From positions 6,262,001-6,326,000 of the forward strand of contig AP025179.1 of the NCBI GenBank assembly GCA_021654635.1: a stretch of DNA of 64,000 bases. Direction: 5' to 3'. Shown here piece by piece: positions 1 to 8,277 of the stretch. The first letter of the stretch is position 1. Each line of letters starts with the position of its first letter. This DNA is from Mycobacterium kiyosense. Lineage in GTDB: Bacteria > Actinomycetota > Actinomycetes > Mycobacteriales > Mycobacteriaceae. Made by a program: the position numbers and the translations under genes. The notes beneath the pieces were generated by a model. The model was given only the letters and a program-made list of their open reading frames with translations. It ran no database searches and had not been told where the DNA came from.

Positions 1-1
1 G

Positions 2-487
2 GTGGCCAAGTTGCTCGACCTGATCGCCACCGAGAACCCCGACCCGGCGTTGCTGCAGGTCGACACCCCGCGATCCGGGCCGGCCCGCGACGACGAGACG
101 CGGTACACGCTGCTGCGGCTCGCGATCGACTCCGTGGTGGTGACCGACGCGACCGGCGCCGAACCGGTCAGTGTCGGCGACCTGCTCGCGGCGCGGCCCG
201 ACCCCTTCTGCGAGATCGAGTCGACGCTGCTGTGGCACCTGGCCACCGCCCACAACGACGTGGTGGCGCGGCTGGTCTCGCGGCTGCCGGCACCGCTGCG
301 CCGCGGACAGGTACGTCCGCTGGGCCTGGACCGCTACGGGGTGCGGTTCCGCGTCGAGGCGAACGACGGTGACCGTGACATCCGGCTGCCGTTCCATAAG
401 CCGGTCGACGACATGAATGGCCTCAGCCAGGCCATCCGGGTGCTGATGGGTTGCCCGTTCGTCAACGGCCTGCGCGCGCGTCCGTAA
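2..487 (+). CDS. DUF2470-type protein, C-terminal part (5' end outside window)
   Basis: The reading frame is open from the window edge, so the GTG at position 2 is probably internal and only about 161 C-terminal residues are present. The last 80 residues (LLWHLATAHNDVV through the PFVNGLRARP ending) look like the DUF2470 domain found in heme-utilisation and FMN-binding split-barrel proteins. The position directly before an LCP gene and bfrB matches Mtb Rv3839, which is about 258 residues long. The function of that protein is unknown to me. Family assignment is by eye only; a different small-domain protein remains possible. Confidence 0.6.
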   Translation: MAKLLDLIATENPDPALLQVDTPRSGPARDDETRYTLLRLAIDSVVVTDATGAEPVSVGDLLAARPDPFCEIESTLLWHLATAHNDVVARLVSRLPAPLRRGQVRPLGLDRYGVRFRVEANDGDRDIRLPFHKPVDDMNGLSQAIRVLMGCPFVNGLRARP

Positions 488-537
488 TCGCACGTCATCG
501 GCTACCCGTGTGGTGGTCCACCACGTAAATTGACCGG

Positions 538-1731
538 GTGGACGGCGAGCGGTCACCGCGACGACGGCCGGAGGCCGGTCGGTCTCGACGGCCGGTGCCG
601 CGCCCGGTCCCGGAACCGCCGCCGGTGTTGCGCCGCCCGAACCGACCGCCGGCCGGAGCAGCCTTCGCCGCCGAGCCGACGGCACCGCTGCGGTCCCCGC
701 CGGCGCAGCCCAGCCCCGCACCACCGGCCCGGCCCGTCGCCCCGCGGCCACGCCGTCACCGCGGCAGCCGCCGTCGGCTGCGCACACTGGCGCTGAGCCT
801 GGTGGTCGTGCTGCTGCTGGCCGCGGCCGGCCTCCTGGGCCTGACGCTGTGGTTCGATTCGGTCATGCACCGCGCGACGGTGCTGGCCGACTATCCGGAT
901 CGGCCGGCCCCCGGCCGCGGCACCACCTGGCTGCTGGTGGGCTCCGACAACCGCCAGGACTTGTCCGCCGCGCAACAGGAAGAGCTGTCCACCGGCGGCG
1001 ACGTCGGGTCCGCCCGCACCGACACGATCCTGCTGGTCCACCTCCCCGGGTTCGGGTCGGCCACCCCGACCACGCTGGTGTCGATACCGCGAGATTCCTA
1101 TGTGCCGATCCCCGGCCACGGCCGCGACAAGATCAACGCCGCGTTCGCCCTCGGTGGGGCGCCGCTGCTGGCGCAGACGGTCGAGCAGGCCACCGGGTTG
1201 CGTCTCGACCACTACGCCGAGGTCGGATTCGGCGGCTTCGCCGTGCTGGTCGACGCCCTGGGCGGCGTCACGGTGTGCCCGGCCGAGCCGATCCACGATC
1301 CGCTGGCGGGACTGGATCTGGCCGCCGGCTGTCAGCAGTTGGATGGTCGCCGGGCGCTGGGCTATGTCCGGACCCGGGCCACGCCGCGGGCGGACCTGGA
1401 CCGCATGGTCCACCAGCGACAGTTCATGTCGGCGCTGCTGAGTCGCGCCACCAGCCCGGCGGTGTGGCTCAACCCGTGGCGCTGGTATTCGGTGCCGCAT
1501 GCCGCGGCCGCCGCGCTGACGGTGGACCGCGGGGTGCGCGCCTGGGACCTGGCCCAACTGGGTTGGGCGCTGCGCGGTCACCCCACCGCCCTGACCGTGC
1601 CGATCGGCGAGTTCACCGACAACGGCGCCGGTTCGGTGGTGGTCTGGAATCACGATGCGGCCCGCGCGCTGTTCGAGGCGATTGCCGCCGACGCACCGGT
1701 TCCGGCCGCCGCGATGGACGAACAGCCGTAA
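538..1731 (+). CDS. LytR-CpsA-Psr (LCP) family cell-wall ligase
   Basis: LCP proteins transfer lipid-linked glycopolymers to peptidoglycan; in mycobacteria they attach arabinogalactan at the outer face of the membrane. The 397-residue product has a cytosolic Pro/Arg-rich N-terminus (about 1-80), one membrane segment (about 82-105) and an extracellular LCP domain. Typical motifs are visible: LLVGSDNR near 132-139, ARTDTILL near 159-166, SIPRDSYV near 172-179 and KINAAF near 188-193, including the arginines and aspartates that bind the pyrophosphate lipid. The GTG start follows the stop of the previous gene by about 50 bases. The Mtb gene at this place, Rv3840, is annotated as only about 137 residues, so this looks like the full-length form. 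Which of several mycobacterial LCP roles it fills cannot be read from sequence. Confidence 0.85.
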   Translation: MDGERSPRRRPEAGRSRRPVPRPVPEPPPVLRRPNRPPAGAAFAAEPTAPLRSPPAQPSPAPPARPVAPRPRRHRGSRRRLRTLALSLVVVLLLAAAGLLGLTLWFDSVMHRATVLADYPDRPAPGRGTTWLLVGSDNRQDLSAAQQEELSTGGDVGSARTDTILLVHLPGFGSATPTTLVSIPRDSYVPIPGHGRDKINAAFALGGAPLLAQTVEQATGLRLDHYAEVGFGGFAVLVDALGGVTVCPAEPIHDPLAGLDLAAGCQQLDGRRALGYVRTRATPRADLDRMVHQRQFMSALLSRATSPAVWLNPWRWYSVPHAAAAALTVDRGVRAWDLAQLGWALRGHPTALTVPIGEFTDNGAGSVVVWNHDAARALFEAIAADAPVPAAAMDEQP

Positions 1732-1836
1732 CCGGCAAATGGCCGGGCAATTGGACGGATAGCTTAGGTAATCCTTCGGCGATCTTTCGCCCGCCCGGCT
1801 GGGCCAAGGGAGAATATGATTATTGTGGGCCAACAG

Positions 1837-1855
1837 TTAGGAAACCCTTTCCTGA
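1837..1855. promoter_or_regulatory. Candidate IdeR iron box upstream of bfrB
   Basis: The 19-base stretch TTAGGAAACCCTTTCCTGA is an imperfect palindrome (arms TTAGGAAA and TTTCCTGA, 7 of 8 paired) and matches the IdeR consensus TTAGGTTAGGCTAACCTAA at 12 of 19 positions. It lies 53 bases before the bfrB start codon. A weaker half-site, TTAGGTAATCC, begins at 1764. In Mtb, IdeR binds tandem boxes upstream of bfrB and activates ferritin when iron is plentiful. Function here is inferred from similarity and position. Confidence 0.5.
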
Positions 1856-1907
1856 GTAAGTGATACCTTCGTTGCTGATGCCCCGTGAACTGGGATAACC
1901 TGCGCCC

Positions 1908-2453
1908 ATGACCGATTACGACGGAACGAAGACAAAATTCCATGCACTAATGCAGGAACAGATTTTCAACGAATTCACCGCCGCCCAGCAATATGTTGCC
2001 ATTGCCGTTTATTTCGACAGCGAGGATCTTCCGCAATTGGCGAAGCACTTTTACGCTCAAGCGGTCGAGGAGCGCAACCACGCGATGATGCTGGTGCAGC
2101 ACCTGCTCGACCGCGACCTACGGGTGGAGATCCCGGGAGTGGACGCGGTACGCAATCAGTTCGACCGACCGCGGGAGGCGCTGGCGCTGGCGCTGGATCT
2201 GGAGCGAGTCGTCACCGACCAGGTCAGCCGGATGACCGCGGTGGCTCGCGACGAGGGTGACTACCTGGGCGAGCAGTTCATGCAGTGGTTCCTCAAGGAG
2301 CAGATCGAGGAGGTCGCGCTGATGTCCACCCTGGTTCGCGTCGCCGATCGGGCCGGCGCCAACCTGTTCGAACTGGAGAACTTCGTGGCACGCGAGGTGC
2401 CCACTGCTCCGGCCGGACCGGGCGCGCCGCCCGCCGCCGGGGGCACCCCGTAG
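1908..2453 (+). CDS. bfrB: Ferritin BfrB, iron storage
   Basis: This 181-residue protein is a mycobacterial non-heme ferritin. It oxidises Fe(II) and stores it as ferric mineral inside a 24-subunit cytosolic shell, limiting iron-driven oxidative damage. The four-helix bundle is plain, with ferroxidase-type acidic residues in EQIFNEFTAAQQYVA (about 17-31), the EERNHA motif near 56-61 and the KEQIEEV motif near 128-134. The tail after residue 165 is Pro/Gly/Ala-rich, as in Mtb BfrB (Rv3841, same length). A candidate IdeR box lies upstream. The gene converges on glpQ1, with stops only a few bases apart. Confidence 0.95.
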   Translation: MTDYDGTKTKFHALMQEQIFNEFTAAQQYVAIAVYFDSEDLPQLAKHFYAQAVEERNHAMMLVQHLLDRDLRVEIPGVDAVRNQFDRPREALALALDLERVVTDQVSRMTAVARDEGDYLGEQFMQWFLKEQIEEVALMSTLVRVADRAGANLFELENFVAREVPTAPAGPGAPPAAGGTP

Positions 2454-2457
2454 CGCC

Positions 2458-3261
2458 TCAGCCGTTCTCCAACCACGCCTTGGTGCGGCCGGGGTGGTTG
2501 GTGGCGATCCACGCCACCCCGACTTCGCGGCAGAAGTCGACGTCGTCGTACTCGTCGACGGTCCAGCAGTACACCGACCGGCCCTGGGCCGCCGAGCGGT
2601 CCACGAGTTGCGGGTAGTCGCGCAGCGCCGCCAGCGAGGGTCCCACCGCGGTGGCGCCGACCGCAGTGGCCGCGCTGCTGGTCAAGTACCGTCCGGTCTT
2701 GCCGAGCAGCACGGTCGGCAGCATCGGGGCTGCGCGCCGGATCCGCCATACCGCGGCTGCGGAGAAGGACATCACGACCGCGCGCGATCGATCCGCGGAG
2801 GCCGGGGCGGCGATACCGAACCGGTGCAGCAGCGCCAGCAGCTTGCTTTCCACCAGGGAGCCGTAGCGCACCGGGTGCTTGGTCTCGATGAAGATCTTCA
2901 CCGGCCGGTTCCAGTCGAGAACCAGCGCTACCAGCGCGTCCAGGGTCAACAGGCGGGTGTCTCCGTGGGTCCCGTCGGCCCGCCAGCTGGCGTGCCAGGC
3001 GCCGTACTCCAGCTCGTGCAGCTCGGCCAGCGTCGCGGTGCTGACCAGGCCCTCGCCGGTCGAGGTCCGGTCCAGCCGGCGATCGTGCACGCAGACCAGG
3101 TGACCGTCGCGGGTCAGGCGCACGTCGCATTCCACGCCGTCGGCGCCTTCTTTGAGAGCCACGTCGTAAGCCGCCAGGGTGTGTTCCGGCCGGGCTGACG
3201 ACGCGCCACGGTGGGCAACCACGAAAGGGTGCCCGGCGAGGACCTCATCCGCCCGCGTCAT
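2458..3261 (-). CDS. glpQ1: Glycerophosphodiester phosphodiesterase GlpQ1
   Basis: GDPD enzymes hydrolyse glycerophosphodiesters to sn-glycerol 3-phosphate and an alcohol, recycling phospholipid head groups. Visible motifs are VAHRGASSARPEHT (HRG at 17-19, glutamate 26), GADGVECDVRLTRDGHLVCVHD (metal-binding E and D, and the catalytic histidine), the FIETKHP strand and the C-terminal VYCWTVDEYDD segment, in the order usual for a TIM-barrel GDPD. I chose the ATG at 3261, giving 267 residues. An in-frame start at 3297 would overlap the upstream gene's end by 32 bases. Same position and orientation as Mtb Rv3842c. Confidence 0.9.
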   Translation of the reverse strand: MTRADEVLAGHPFVVAHRGASSARPEHTLAAYDVALKEGADGVECDVRLTRDGHLVCVHDRRLDRTSTGEGLVSTATLAELHELEYGAWHASWRADGTHGDTRLLTLDALVALVLDWNRPVKIFIETKHPVRYGSLVESKLLALLHRFGIAAPASADRSRAVVMSFSAAAVWRIRRAAPMLPTVLLGKTGRYLTSSAATAVGATAVGPSLAALRDYPQLVDRSAAQGRSVYCWTVDEYDDVDFCREVGVAWIATNHPGRTKAWLENG

Positions 3262-3265
3262 ACGC

Positions 3266-4288
3266 CTATGCTGCCGGTTCCTGTCCCTCCAGCTCAACCG
3301 CAGCGACCGGCGCGGGGCTGGTCTGCTGGTCCGGCTCGACGACGAGCCACCGGTGGGCGGGCCGCTGGACCGGCTTGCGTTCGAATCCTTCGAAGACCCG
3401 CGCGACGGCGGCCACGGTGAGTGCGGCGACCAGGTACCCGAGCACCACCATGACGGTGTTGTTGGCGATGCCCTGCGCGTCGGTGGATAAGCAGGTGAGA
3501 ATCCCGAAAAGCGAGATCAGGTAGCTGACGACCCACGCGAGCCACCAGATGGTGACTTGTTTGCGCACCCGCTCGTAGTTGTCTTCGACGAGCGCCAGCT
3601 CGATGACGTAGACCGGCGCCATCACCAGGTTGGCGAACGGCAACAGGCACCCGGCCCACAACCGGCGCACCGAGCGATGCTCGGGCAGCCCGTGGTACTC
3701 GAAAGCTGCAGCCCGCCGGCAGATCAGCCATTGGATGAGGGCGACGAAGCAGGCCAGCAGCGCCACCATCGCCGCCACGCTGGCCGCGATGCCCAGCCAG
3801 TCGGCGGCGAAAGCGACCAGCGGGTTCAACAGCGTGTTGCGGTTGTAGATCAGCAGCCCGTAGCGCACCGCGTACACCAACGCGGCGCCGCAGAGCACCA
3901 GCTGAGCTGCGAACATCAACACGCGCACCAATTCCGGGCGCGGCCCGGCCTTCGCCGGGGTAACTCCGGACGCCGGCACCGCCTGCGGAACCCGATCGAC
4001 CAGTCCCCAGCGGGGGATGACGCTGTACCGCGGCGTCGGGCCCAGCGGCCGCCGCGGCCGACGCCGCGGCGGTGCGGCTCCGGGACGAACCGCTATCCAA
4101 CGGAAGCCCGGCGGCAGCCGAGGCGCCTCGCGCGGAGTAGGCGCAGCGGGCGGACGCCACCGGGGGGTCACCCGGGGGCACACGTCCGGCAGCGGCGCCA
4201 TCAGGGCACCCCGGCAGCGGGGACACCACATGCGCTGTCGCTCGCGAACGTTCCATCGAGTGCCGCACTGGGAGCACACCTGGATCAC
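3266..4288 (-). CDS. Zinc-ribbon DUF4328-type membrane protein
   Basis: Likely ortholog of Mtb Rv3843c. The N-terminus carries a zinc ribbon with two CxxC pairs (CSQCGTRW and WCPRCRG). A Pro/Arg-rich linker follows, then four or so hydrophobic segments, including LVLCGAALVYAVRYGLLIY, WLGIAASVAAMVALLACFV and VVLGYLVAALTVAAVARVF, typical of the DUF4328 membrane domain. I chose the GTG at 4288 (VIQVCSQ), which gives 340 residues; a further in-frame ATG at 4381 would add a basic extension that does not look like protein. Its stop lies 4 bases before the glpQ1 start, so the two are probably co-transcribed. The function of the family is unknown. Confidence 0.75.
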   Translation of the reverse strand: MIQVCSQCGTRWNVRERQRMWCPRCRGALMAPLPDVCPRVTPRWRPPAAPTPREAPRLPPGFRWIAVRPGAAPPRRRPRRPLGPTPRYSVIPRWGLVDRVPQAVPASGVTPAKAGPRPELVRVLMFAAQLVLCGAALVYAVRYGLLIYNRNTLLNPLVAFAADWLGIAASVAAMVALLACFVALIQWLICRRAAAFEYHGLPEHRSVRRLWAGCLLPFANLVMAPVYVIELALVEDNYERVRKQVTIWWLAWVVSYLISLFGILTCLSTDAQGIANNTVMVVLGYLVAALTVAAVARVFEGFERKPVQRPAHRWLVVEPDQQTSPAPVAAVELEGQEPAA

Positions 4289-4777
4289 CGCACCAGGGTA
4301 ACCGCGGCGATGGCGGCCGGCGTGCAGCATCCGCGAGAGTGTGGTTGCACCCTGAACGCGCCGTGCGCCGGCTCGCGCCATAAGTGACGTAGGCCACAGC
4401 TACCAAGACCTATCCACAATTTCCACAGGTTTATCCACAACGTGGCGAGGCGGTGCAGACAGCTTCTATCGGCCAGGTTCGACGTGAGCTGTGGATAACA
4501 TTGCGATAACGGCCGGACCCATCGACAGGTTCACGGCTCGTCCGAGCGAAATTCGCTAAGAGGCGGAACCGTTCACTTGTACCCCCTGCGGTCGGCGGCC
4601 AAACATTCGCATCAGCAACGAATTTGGCCGCCGACCCGCCGCCGTGGGCATTACGGATCACGAGGATTTTTCATGCCGCGCAGTGCGCGCTATGATCGCG
4701 GACACACGTTCGGTTGTGACTCAACTCACTGAAAACGATGCGCACAGCGAAGAACATGCAGGTGGAAGGCATTTAGA
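4289..4777. other. Intergenic region with DnaA boxes
   Basis: No protein-coding signal is convincing in this 489-base stretch. It is less GC-rich than its surroundings between about 4380 and 4520 and carries the DnaA-box cluster described separately. The rest (about 4520-4760) shows nothing I can identify. In Mtb this interval holds insertion-sequence remnants (Rv3844); no transposase is visible here. Confidence 0.6.
4410..4498. promoter_or_regulatory. Cluster of DnaA-box-like 9-mers
   Basis: Two perfect matches to the DnaA consensus TTATCCACA occur in opposite orientation: 4431-4439 on the plus strand and 4490-4498 on the minus strand. A one-mismatch copy (CTATCCACA) lies at 4410-4418 and a two-mismatch copy (ATTTCCACA) at 4419-4427. 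Such A/T-containing 9-mers are rare by chance in GC-rich DNA, and four in 89 bases upstream of a divergent gene is striking. This is not the dnaA-dnaN origin. DnaA titration or DnaA-controlled transcription of the flanking genes are the likely options. Confidence 0.5.
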
Positions 4778-4930
4778 TGGCCACACATTCGTTCGGCCCG
4801 GGATCGACGCAGTCGAGCTCGTACTCCGGGGTCGCCCGCCTGGAATCACGCGTACGTCATCGCCGCCTTGCGCGCGGGCCTTATCGCGCTGGCCTTGCTG
4901 GCCGTGCTGGCGCTGATCGCGCTGTCTTGA
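4778..4930 (+). CDS. Small single-pass membrane protein (50 aa)
   Basis: A short open frame opens with ATG eight bases after a good ribosome site (GGTGGAAGG) and ends with TGA. The N-terminal 25 residues are polar and basic (MATHSFGPDRRSRARTP). The C-terminal half is one strong hydrophobic helix running from about residue 27 to the end (IAALRAGLIALALLAVLA), followed directly by the stop. It lies 160 bases upstream of sodA on the same strand. I do not recognise a family. The ribosome site, codon use and clean membrane helix support a real gene; a chance frame is still possible. Confidence 0.55.
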   Translation, partial: WPHIRSARDRRSRARTPGSPAWNHAYVIAALRAGLIALALLAVLALIALS

Positions 4931-5092
4931 TTCCCGATTGATCGCCGGGCAGGGTACTCGAGCCCAACAACCCTCGGGGTCATCCTTGCGGCATGAGCGG
5001 TGATGGAGCAGGGTTGAATAGGTCATGCCGCCGCGTGGCGGGACCCCGCGAACGATGCGTCAGACGATCCGCTCATCAAAGGAAGGAATGCC

Positions 5093-5716
5093 GTGGCTGA
5101 ATACACCCTGCCCGACTTGGACTGGGACTACGCAGCGCTGGAACCGCACATTTCCGGTCAGATCAACGAGATCCACCACAGCAAGCACCACGCCACCTAC
5201 GTCAAAGGCCTGAACGACGCAGTCGCCAAGCTCGAGGAAGCTCGCGCCAAGGACGATCACTCCGCGATCTTCCTGAACGAGAAGAACCTGGCTTTCCACC
5301 TCGGTGGTCACGTCAACCACTCCATCTGGTGGAAGAACCTCTCGCCGAACGGTGGCGACAAGCCCACCGGCGACCTCGCCGCCGCGATCGACGACCAGTT
5401 CGGTTCGTTCGACAAGTTCCGCGCCCAGTTCAGCGCCGCGGCCAACGGTTTGCAGGGCTCGGGCTGGGCGGTGCTGGGCTACGACACGTTGGGCGACAAG
5501 CTGCTGACGTTCCAGCTCTACGATCAGCAGGCCAACGTTCCGCTCGGCATCATCCCGCTGCTGCAGGTCGACATGTGGGAGCACGCTTTCTATCTGCAGT
5601 ACAAGAACGTCAAAGCCGACTACGTCAAGGCGTTCTGGAACGTGGTCAACTGGGCCGACGTTCAGGACCGTTATGCGGCTGCCACATCGAAGACCTCGGG
5701 CCTGATCTTCCCCTGA
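5093..5716 (+). CDS. sodA: Superoxide dismutase [Fe] SodA
   Basis: SodA converts superoxide to hydrogen peroxide and oxygen; in pathogenic mycobacteria it is abundant and appears outside the cell without a signal peptide. The 207-residue protein is nearly collinear with Mtb SodA (Rv3846). Metal ligands are visible: histidine 28 in [12 protein letters not shown], the histidine in [10 protein letters not shown], and D and H in the [11 protein letters not shown] signature. The start is GTG ([11 protein letters not shown]), as in Mtb, preceded by AAGGAA. No membrane or signal segment is present. A strong hairpin follows the stop, so the gene is probably transcribed alone. Confidence 0.97.
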   Translation: MAEYTLPDLDWDYAALEPHISGQINEIHHSKHHATYVKGLNDAVAKLEEARAKDDHSAIFLNEKNLAFHLGGHVNHSIWWKNLSPNGGDKPTGDLAAAIDDQFGSFDKFRAQFSAAANGLQGSGWAVLGYDTLGDKLLTFQLYDQQANVPLGIIPLLQVDMWEHAFYLQYKNVKADYVKAFWNVVNWADVQDRYAAATSKTSGLIFP

Positions 5717-5735
5717 TCTTCGCCGCACTCGACTG

Positions 5736-5763
5736 GGGCGTCGCGCTGGTTTGCGCGGCGCCC
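5736..5763 (+). terminator. Stem-loop terminator after sodA
   Basis: GGGCGTCGCGC at 5736-5746 pairs with GCGCGGCGCCC at 5753-5763 (10 of 11 positions) around a six-base TGGTTT loop. It starts 20 bases after the sodA stop and is followed by TTGTCGTT, a weak T tract typical of mycobacterial terminators. Confidence 0.65.
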
Positions 5764-5931
5764 TTGTCGTTGGCGGACTTTCGGTGTTGCGGTTGCTTTC
5801 CCAGCAGTCGTCGTGTCGAGTTGCGTGCCGCCAAATCCCCGCGCATTCTTGGTTATTCAAGCTAGATTTACCTTTTGGCAATTCGAGCTACCAGCGTGGT
5901 TACTTCGGATGGAGGCGGTTCGGAGGGCGAG

Positions 5932-6465
5932 ATGGATGCCGGCTCAGGTAGACCTATTGGGGTTGCTCCCTTTCATTCTCGTGGGGCCCTGAAGGGATTC
6001 GTGATCTCTGGGCGCTGGCCCGATTCCACCAAGGAATGGGCCCAACTGTTGATGGTCGCCGTCCGGGTCGCTTCGCTGCCCGGATTGCTCTCCACCACAA
6101 CGGTATTCGGTGCCCGCGAGGAACTGCCCGACGAACCGCAGCCCGACACAGTCGGGTTGGTGCTCGCCGAGGGCACGGTGTTCGGCGATCAGGCGATTCA
6201 ACCGGGTTACTTCGCGGAGCATCAGCCTCCCGCGCTGCTGATGCTGCATCCGCCGTCCGAGACGATGCCGTCGTTGCCGGAGTGCACGGGTGCGGCGTCG
6301 GGATGTGTGCTGCTGCCCGGACTGCCGTATCTGGGTTTGGAGCACCGGGCCGCGTGGGTGGAGGCCGAGGCCGACGGAACCATCACCTCGATGGTGAGCC
6401 GGGTCGGTGTCGACCCGATCAGCCACCCGGACACCGCGATCCTGGCGATGCTGCTGGCCGCTTGA
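5932..6465 (+). CDS. Rv3847-like conserved protein of unknown function
   Basis: The ATG at 5932 gives 177 residues, the length of Mtb Rv3847. The start is supported because the protein there begins MDAGSGRPIGVAPFH, similar to the Mtb protein; the upstream in-frame codons from 5875 look non-coding. The sequence includes the conserved-looking segments KEWAQLLMVAVRVASLPGL and PDTVGLVLAEGTVFGD. There is no signal peptide or clear membrane helix, and no catalytic motif that I recognise. It follows sodA and precedes the espR upstream region on the same strand, as in Mtb. Role unknown. Confidence 0.8.
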   Translation: MDAGSGRPIGVAPFHSRGALKGFVISGRWPDSTKEWAQLLMVAVRVASLPGLLSTTTVFGAREELPDEPQPDTVGLVLAEGTVFGDQAIQPGYFAEHQPPALLMLHPPSETMPSLPECTGAASGCVLLPGLPYLGLEHRAAWVEAEADGTITSMVSRVGVDPISHPDTAILAMLLAA

Positions 6466-7120
6466 CGGCCGCGGTGTTCTCGCGGGGCGCGCCGGCACCC
6501 GGGCTCCGCCGTGATCGGGGGTCTGCTGACGGTGCGCAGAGCACTCGGAACGGCGGCGCACGGTAGCTCGGCGGGGCCGCGGCGCAAACTCGACAGCGCG
6601 GCGCGGGGCGGCTGGACTACGTAGTCGGTGGGGTCGCAGGCCGCCCGCTGCGAGCGATGCGGCCGGGGGTCCTAGAGGTCCCGGCGCGCATTCGGTACAG
6701 CCCGCGTTGCGGGCCGCCGGACGGGTCCGCCAGAGGCGGCGCAGGTCAACCACAGTGGCCTCGGCGGCACCGGGCAGCAAAGTGGGTATTTGCGGCTTCC
6801 GCTCCATCGACTGGTTGCCCGAGGCGGAGCGATCGCGTCCATCGTGGCTCCGCTGACTTATTCGTCAATTCGGCTGACCGCGGGTCATCGCGTCCGTTCC
6901 GGGGGTGTATTCTGCGGATAACCTGTGAATCCGGCCAATTTGTGGACACCCGGTCATATCATTTGAATGCTCAGCGGGGACGCCCCGCGCAGGCGCCCGC
7001 AGCCCTGGTACCGAATACGCGCAGGTTTGCAATTGGTTGTGGACGACGGAAGTCGCTACCATGATCAGCAAATAACTAGGAATACCCGTTTGATCTTATT
7101 GCCCGGTGGAGGTCATATCG
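6466..7120. other. Gene-free region upstream of espR
   Basis: This 655-base stretch has no supportable gene. Mtb carries a membrane-protein gene, Rv3848, between Rv3847 and espR; no counterpart is recognisable here, although frames on the minus strand between about 6480 and 6800 are long because of GC bias. The segment 6850-7100 is AT-richer and is the likely promoter and leader of espR. A Shine-Dalgarno GGAGG lies at 7108-7112. Confidence 0.5.
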
Positions 7121-7519
7121 ATGAGCACGACGTTCGCTGCCCGCCTGAACCGCCTGTTCGACACGGTTTATCCGCCCGGCCGGGGCCCGCACACGTCCGC
7201 GGAGGTGATCGCCGCGCTCAAGGCGGAGGGCATCACGATGTCGGCGCCCTACCTGTCGCAGCTACGTTCCGGCAACCGCACGAACCCGTCGTCGGCGACC
7301 ATGACCGCGCTCGCCAACTTCTTCCGCATCAAGCCGTCCTACTTCACCGACGACGAGTACTACGAGAAGCTCGACAAGGAGTTGCAGTTCCACGCCACGG
7401 TGCGCGACAACGGGGTGCGCCGCATCGCGACCCGGGTGCACGGTCTGTCGGAGGAGGCGCAGCAAAAGGTGCTCGACCTCGTCGACGAGTTGCGCCGCAC
7501 CGAAGGGATCGACTCCTGA
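7121..7519 (+). CDS. espR: EspR, nucleoid-associated regulator of ESX-1
   Basis: EspR is a DNA-binding protein that activates espACD in Mtb and so controls ESX-1 secretion; it also binds many sites genome-wide as a nucleoid-organising factor. The 132-residue product matches Mtb EspR (Rv3849) in length and is nearly identical through the N-terminal helix-turn-helix (GRGPHTSAEVIAALKAEGIT and the APYLSQLRSGNRTNPS recognition region, about 25-62) and the C-terminal dimerisation part (YYEKLDKELQF onward). I chose the ATG at 7121, nine bases after GGAGG; the in-frame GTG at 7106 lacks support. The distant espACD target operon is not in this window. Confidence 0.96.
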   Translation: MSTTFAARLNRLFDTVYPPGRGPHTSAEVIAALKAEGITMSAPYLSQLRSGNRTNPSSATMTALANFFRIKPSYFTDDEYYEKLDKELQFHATVRDNGVRRIATRVHGLSEEAQQKVLDLVDELRRTEGIDS

Positions 7520-7615
7520 CCTGACGGACCGCCGTCGGCGTCGCCGGATTAGGGTTGGCGCAGCGCTCGCGCACGCGCACGCGATAGTCCACGAGAGACC
7601 GGGAGGCGGCGGGGA

Positions 7616-8272
7616 ATGGGCCTGTTCCGCAAGCGAAAGAGCCGCGCGACCCGTCGCGCCGAAGCCCGCGCGATCAAGGCCCGCGCCAAGCTCGAGGCCC
7701 GGCTGTCGGCCAAGAACGAGAGACGCCGCATCAAGTCCGCCCAGAAGGCCGCCGACAAGGCGTTCAAGGCGCAACTCAAGGCACAGAAGGACAGCGACCG
7801 CGCCGCGCTGAAGGTCGCCGAGACCGAACTCAAAGCGGCGCGGGAGGGCAAGTTGCTCTCGCCCACGCGTATCCGCCGGGCGTTGACGGTGTCGCGGCTG
7901 CTGGCTCCGGTGCTGACGCCGTTGATCTACCGGGCGGCCGTCACCGCCCGCGGGTTGATCGATCAGCGGCGTGCCGATCAGCTGGGTGTCCCGTTGACCC
8001 AGATCGGGCAGTTCTCCGGCCACGGCGCCCGGCTGTCGGCGCGCATCGCCGGCGCCGAGCAGTCGCTGCGCACGGTGCAGGAAAAGAAGCCGAAGGACCC
8101 GGAGACCAAGGAGTTCGTCACCGCGATCAGCGCGCGGCTGGCCGATCTGTCGGCGGCCGTCACCGCCGCGGAGAACATGCCCACCCAGCGGCGCCGGGGC
8201 GCCCACGCCGCCATCTCCTCGCAACTCGACGGCATCGAGGGTGACCTGTTGGCCCGCCTCGGGCTCGGCTGA
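7616..8272 (+). CDS. Rv3850-like protein, basic coiled coil
   Basis: The 218-residue protein equals Mtb Rv3850 in length and matches it in neighbourhood. The first 85 residues are extremely rich in Lys, Arg and Ala (RKRKSRATRRAEARAIKAR and similar), predicting a long basic helix or coiled coil that could bind nucleic acid or the membrane surface. Residues about 95-215 form a helical domain with LLAPVLTPLIYRAAVTARG, which is moderately hydrophobic. No enzyme motif is seen. It sits between espR and hns with a small membrane protein, so a link to nucleoid or envelope organisation is possible but not shown. Confidence 0.8.
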   Translation: MGLFRKRKSRATRRAEARAIKARAKLEARLSAKNERRRIKSAQKAADKAFKAQLKAQKDSDRAALKVAETELKAAREGKLLSPTRIRRALTVSRLLAPVLTPLIYRAAVTARGLIDQRRADQLGVPLTQIGQFSGHGARLSARIAGAEQSLRTVQEKKPKDPETKEFVTAISARLADLSAAVTAAENMPTQRRRGAHAAISSQLDGIEGDLLARLGLG

Positions 8273-8277
8273 CCGCC

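Noticed and set aside
553..1833. Minus-strand frame of 426 codons opposite the LCP gene
   Set aside because: It mirrors a clear LCP coding frame; composition is Arg/Gly/Gln-rich with no motif.
5944..6807. Minus-strand frame that could be a remnant of Rv3848
   Set aside because: No membrane helices or recognisable motif; it overlaps the Rv3847-like gene.
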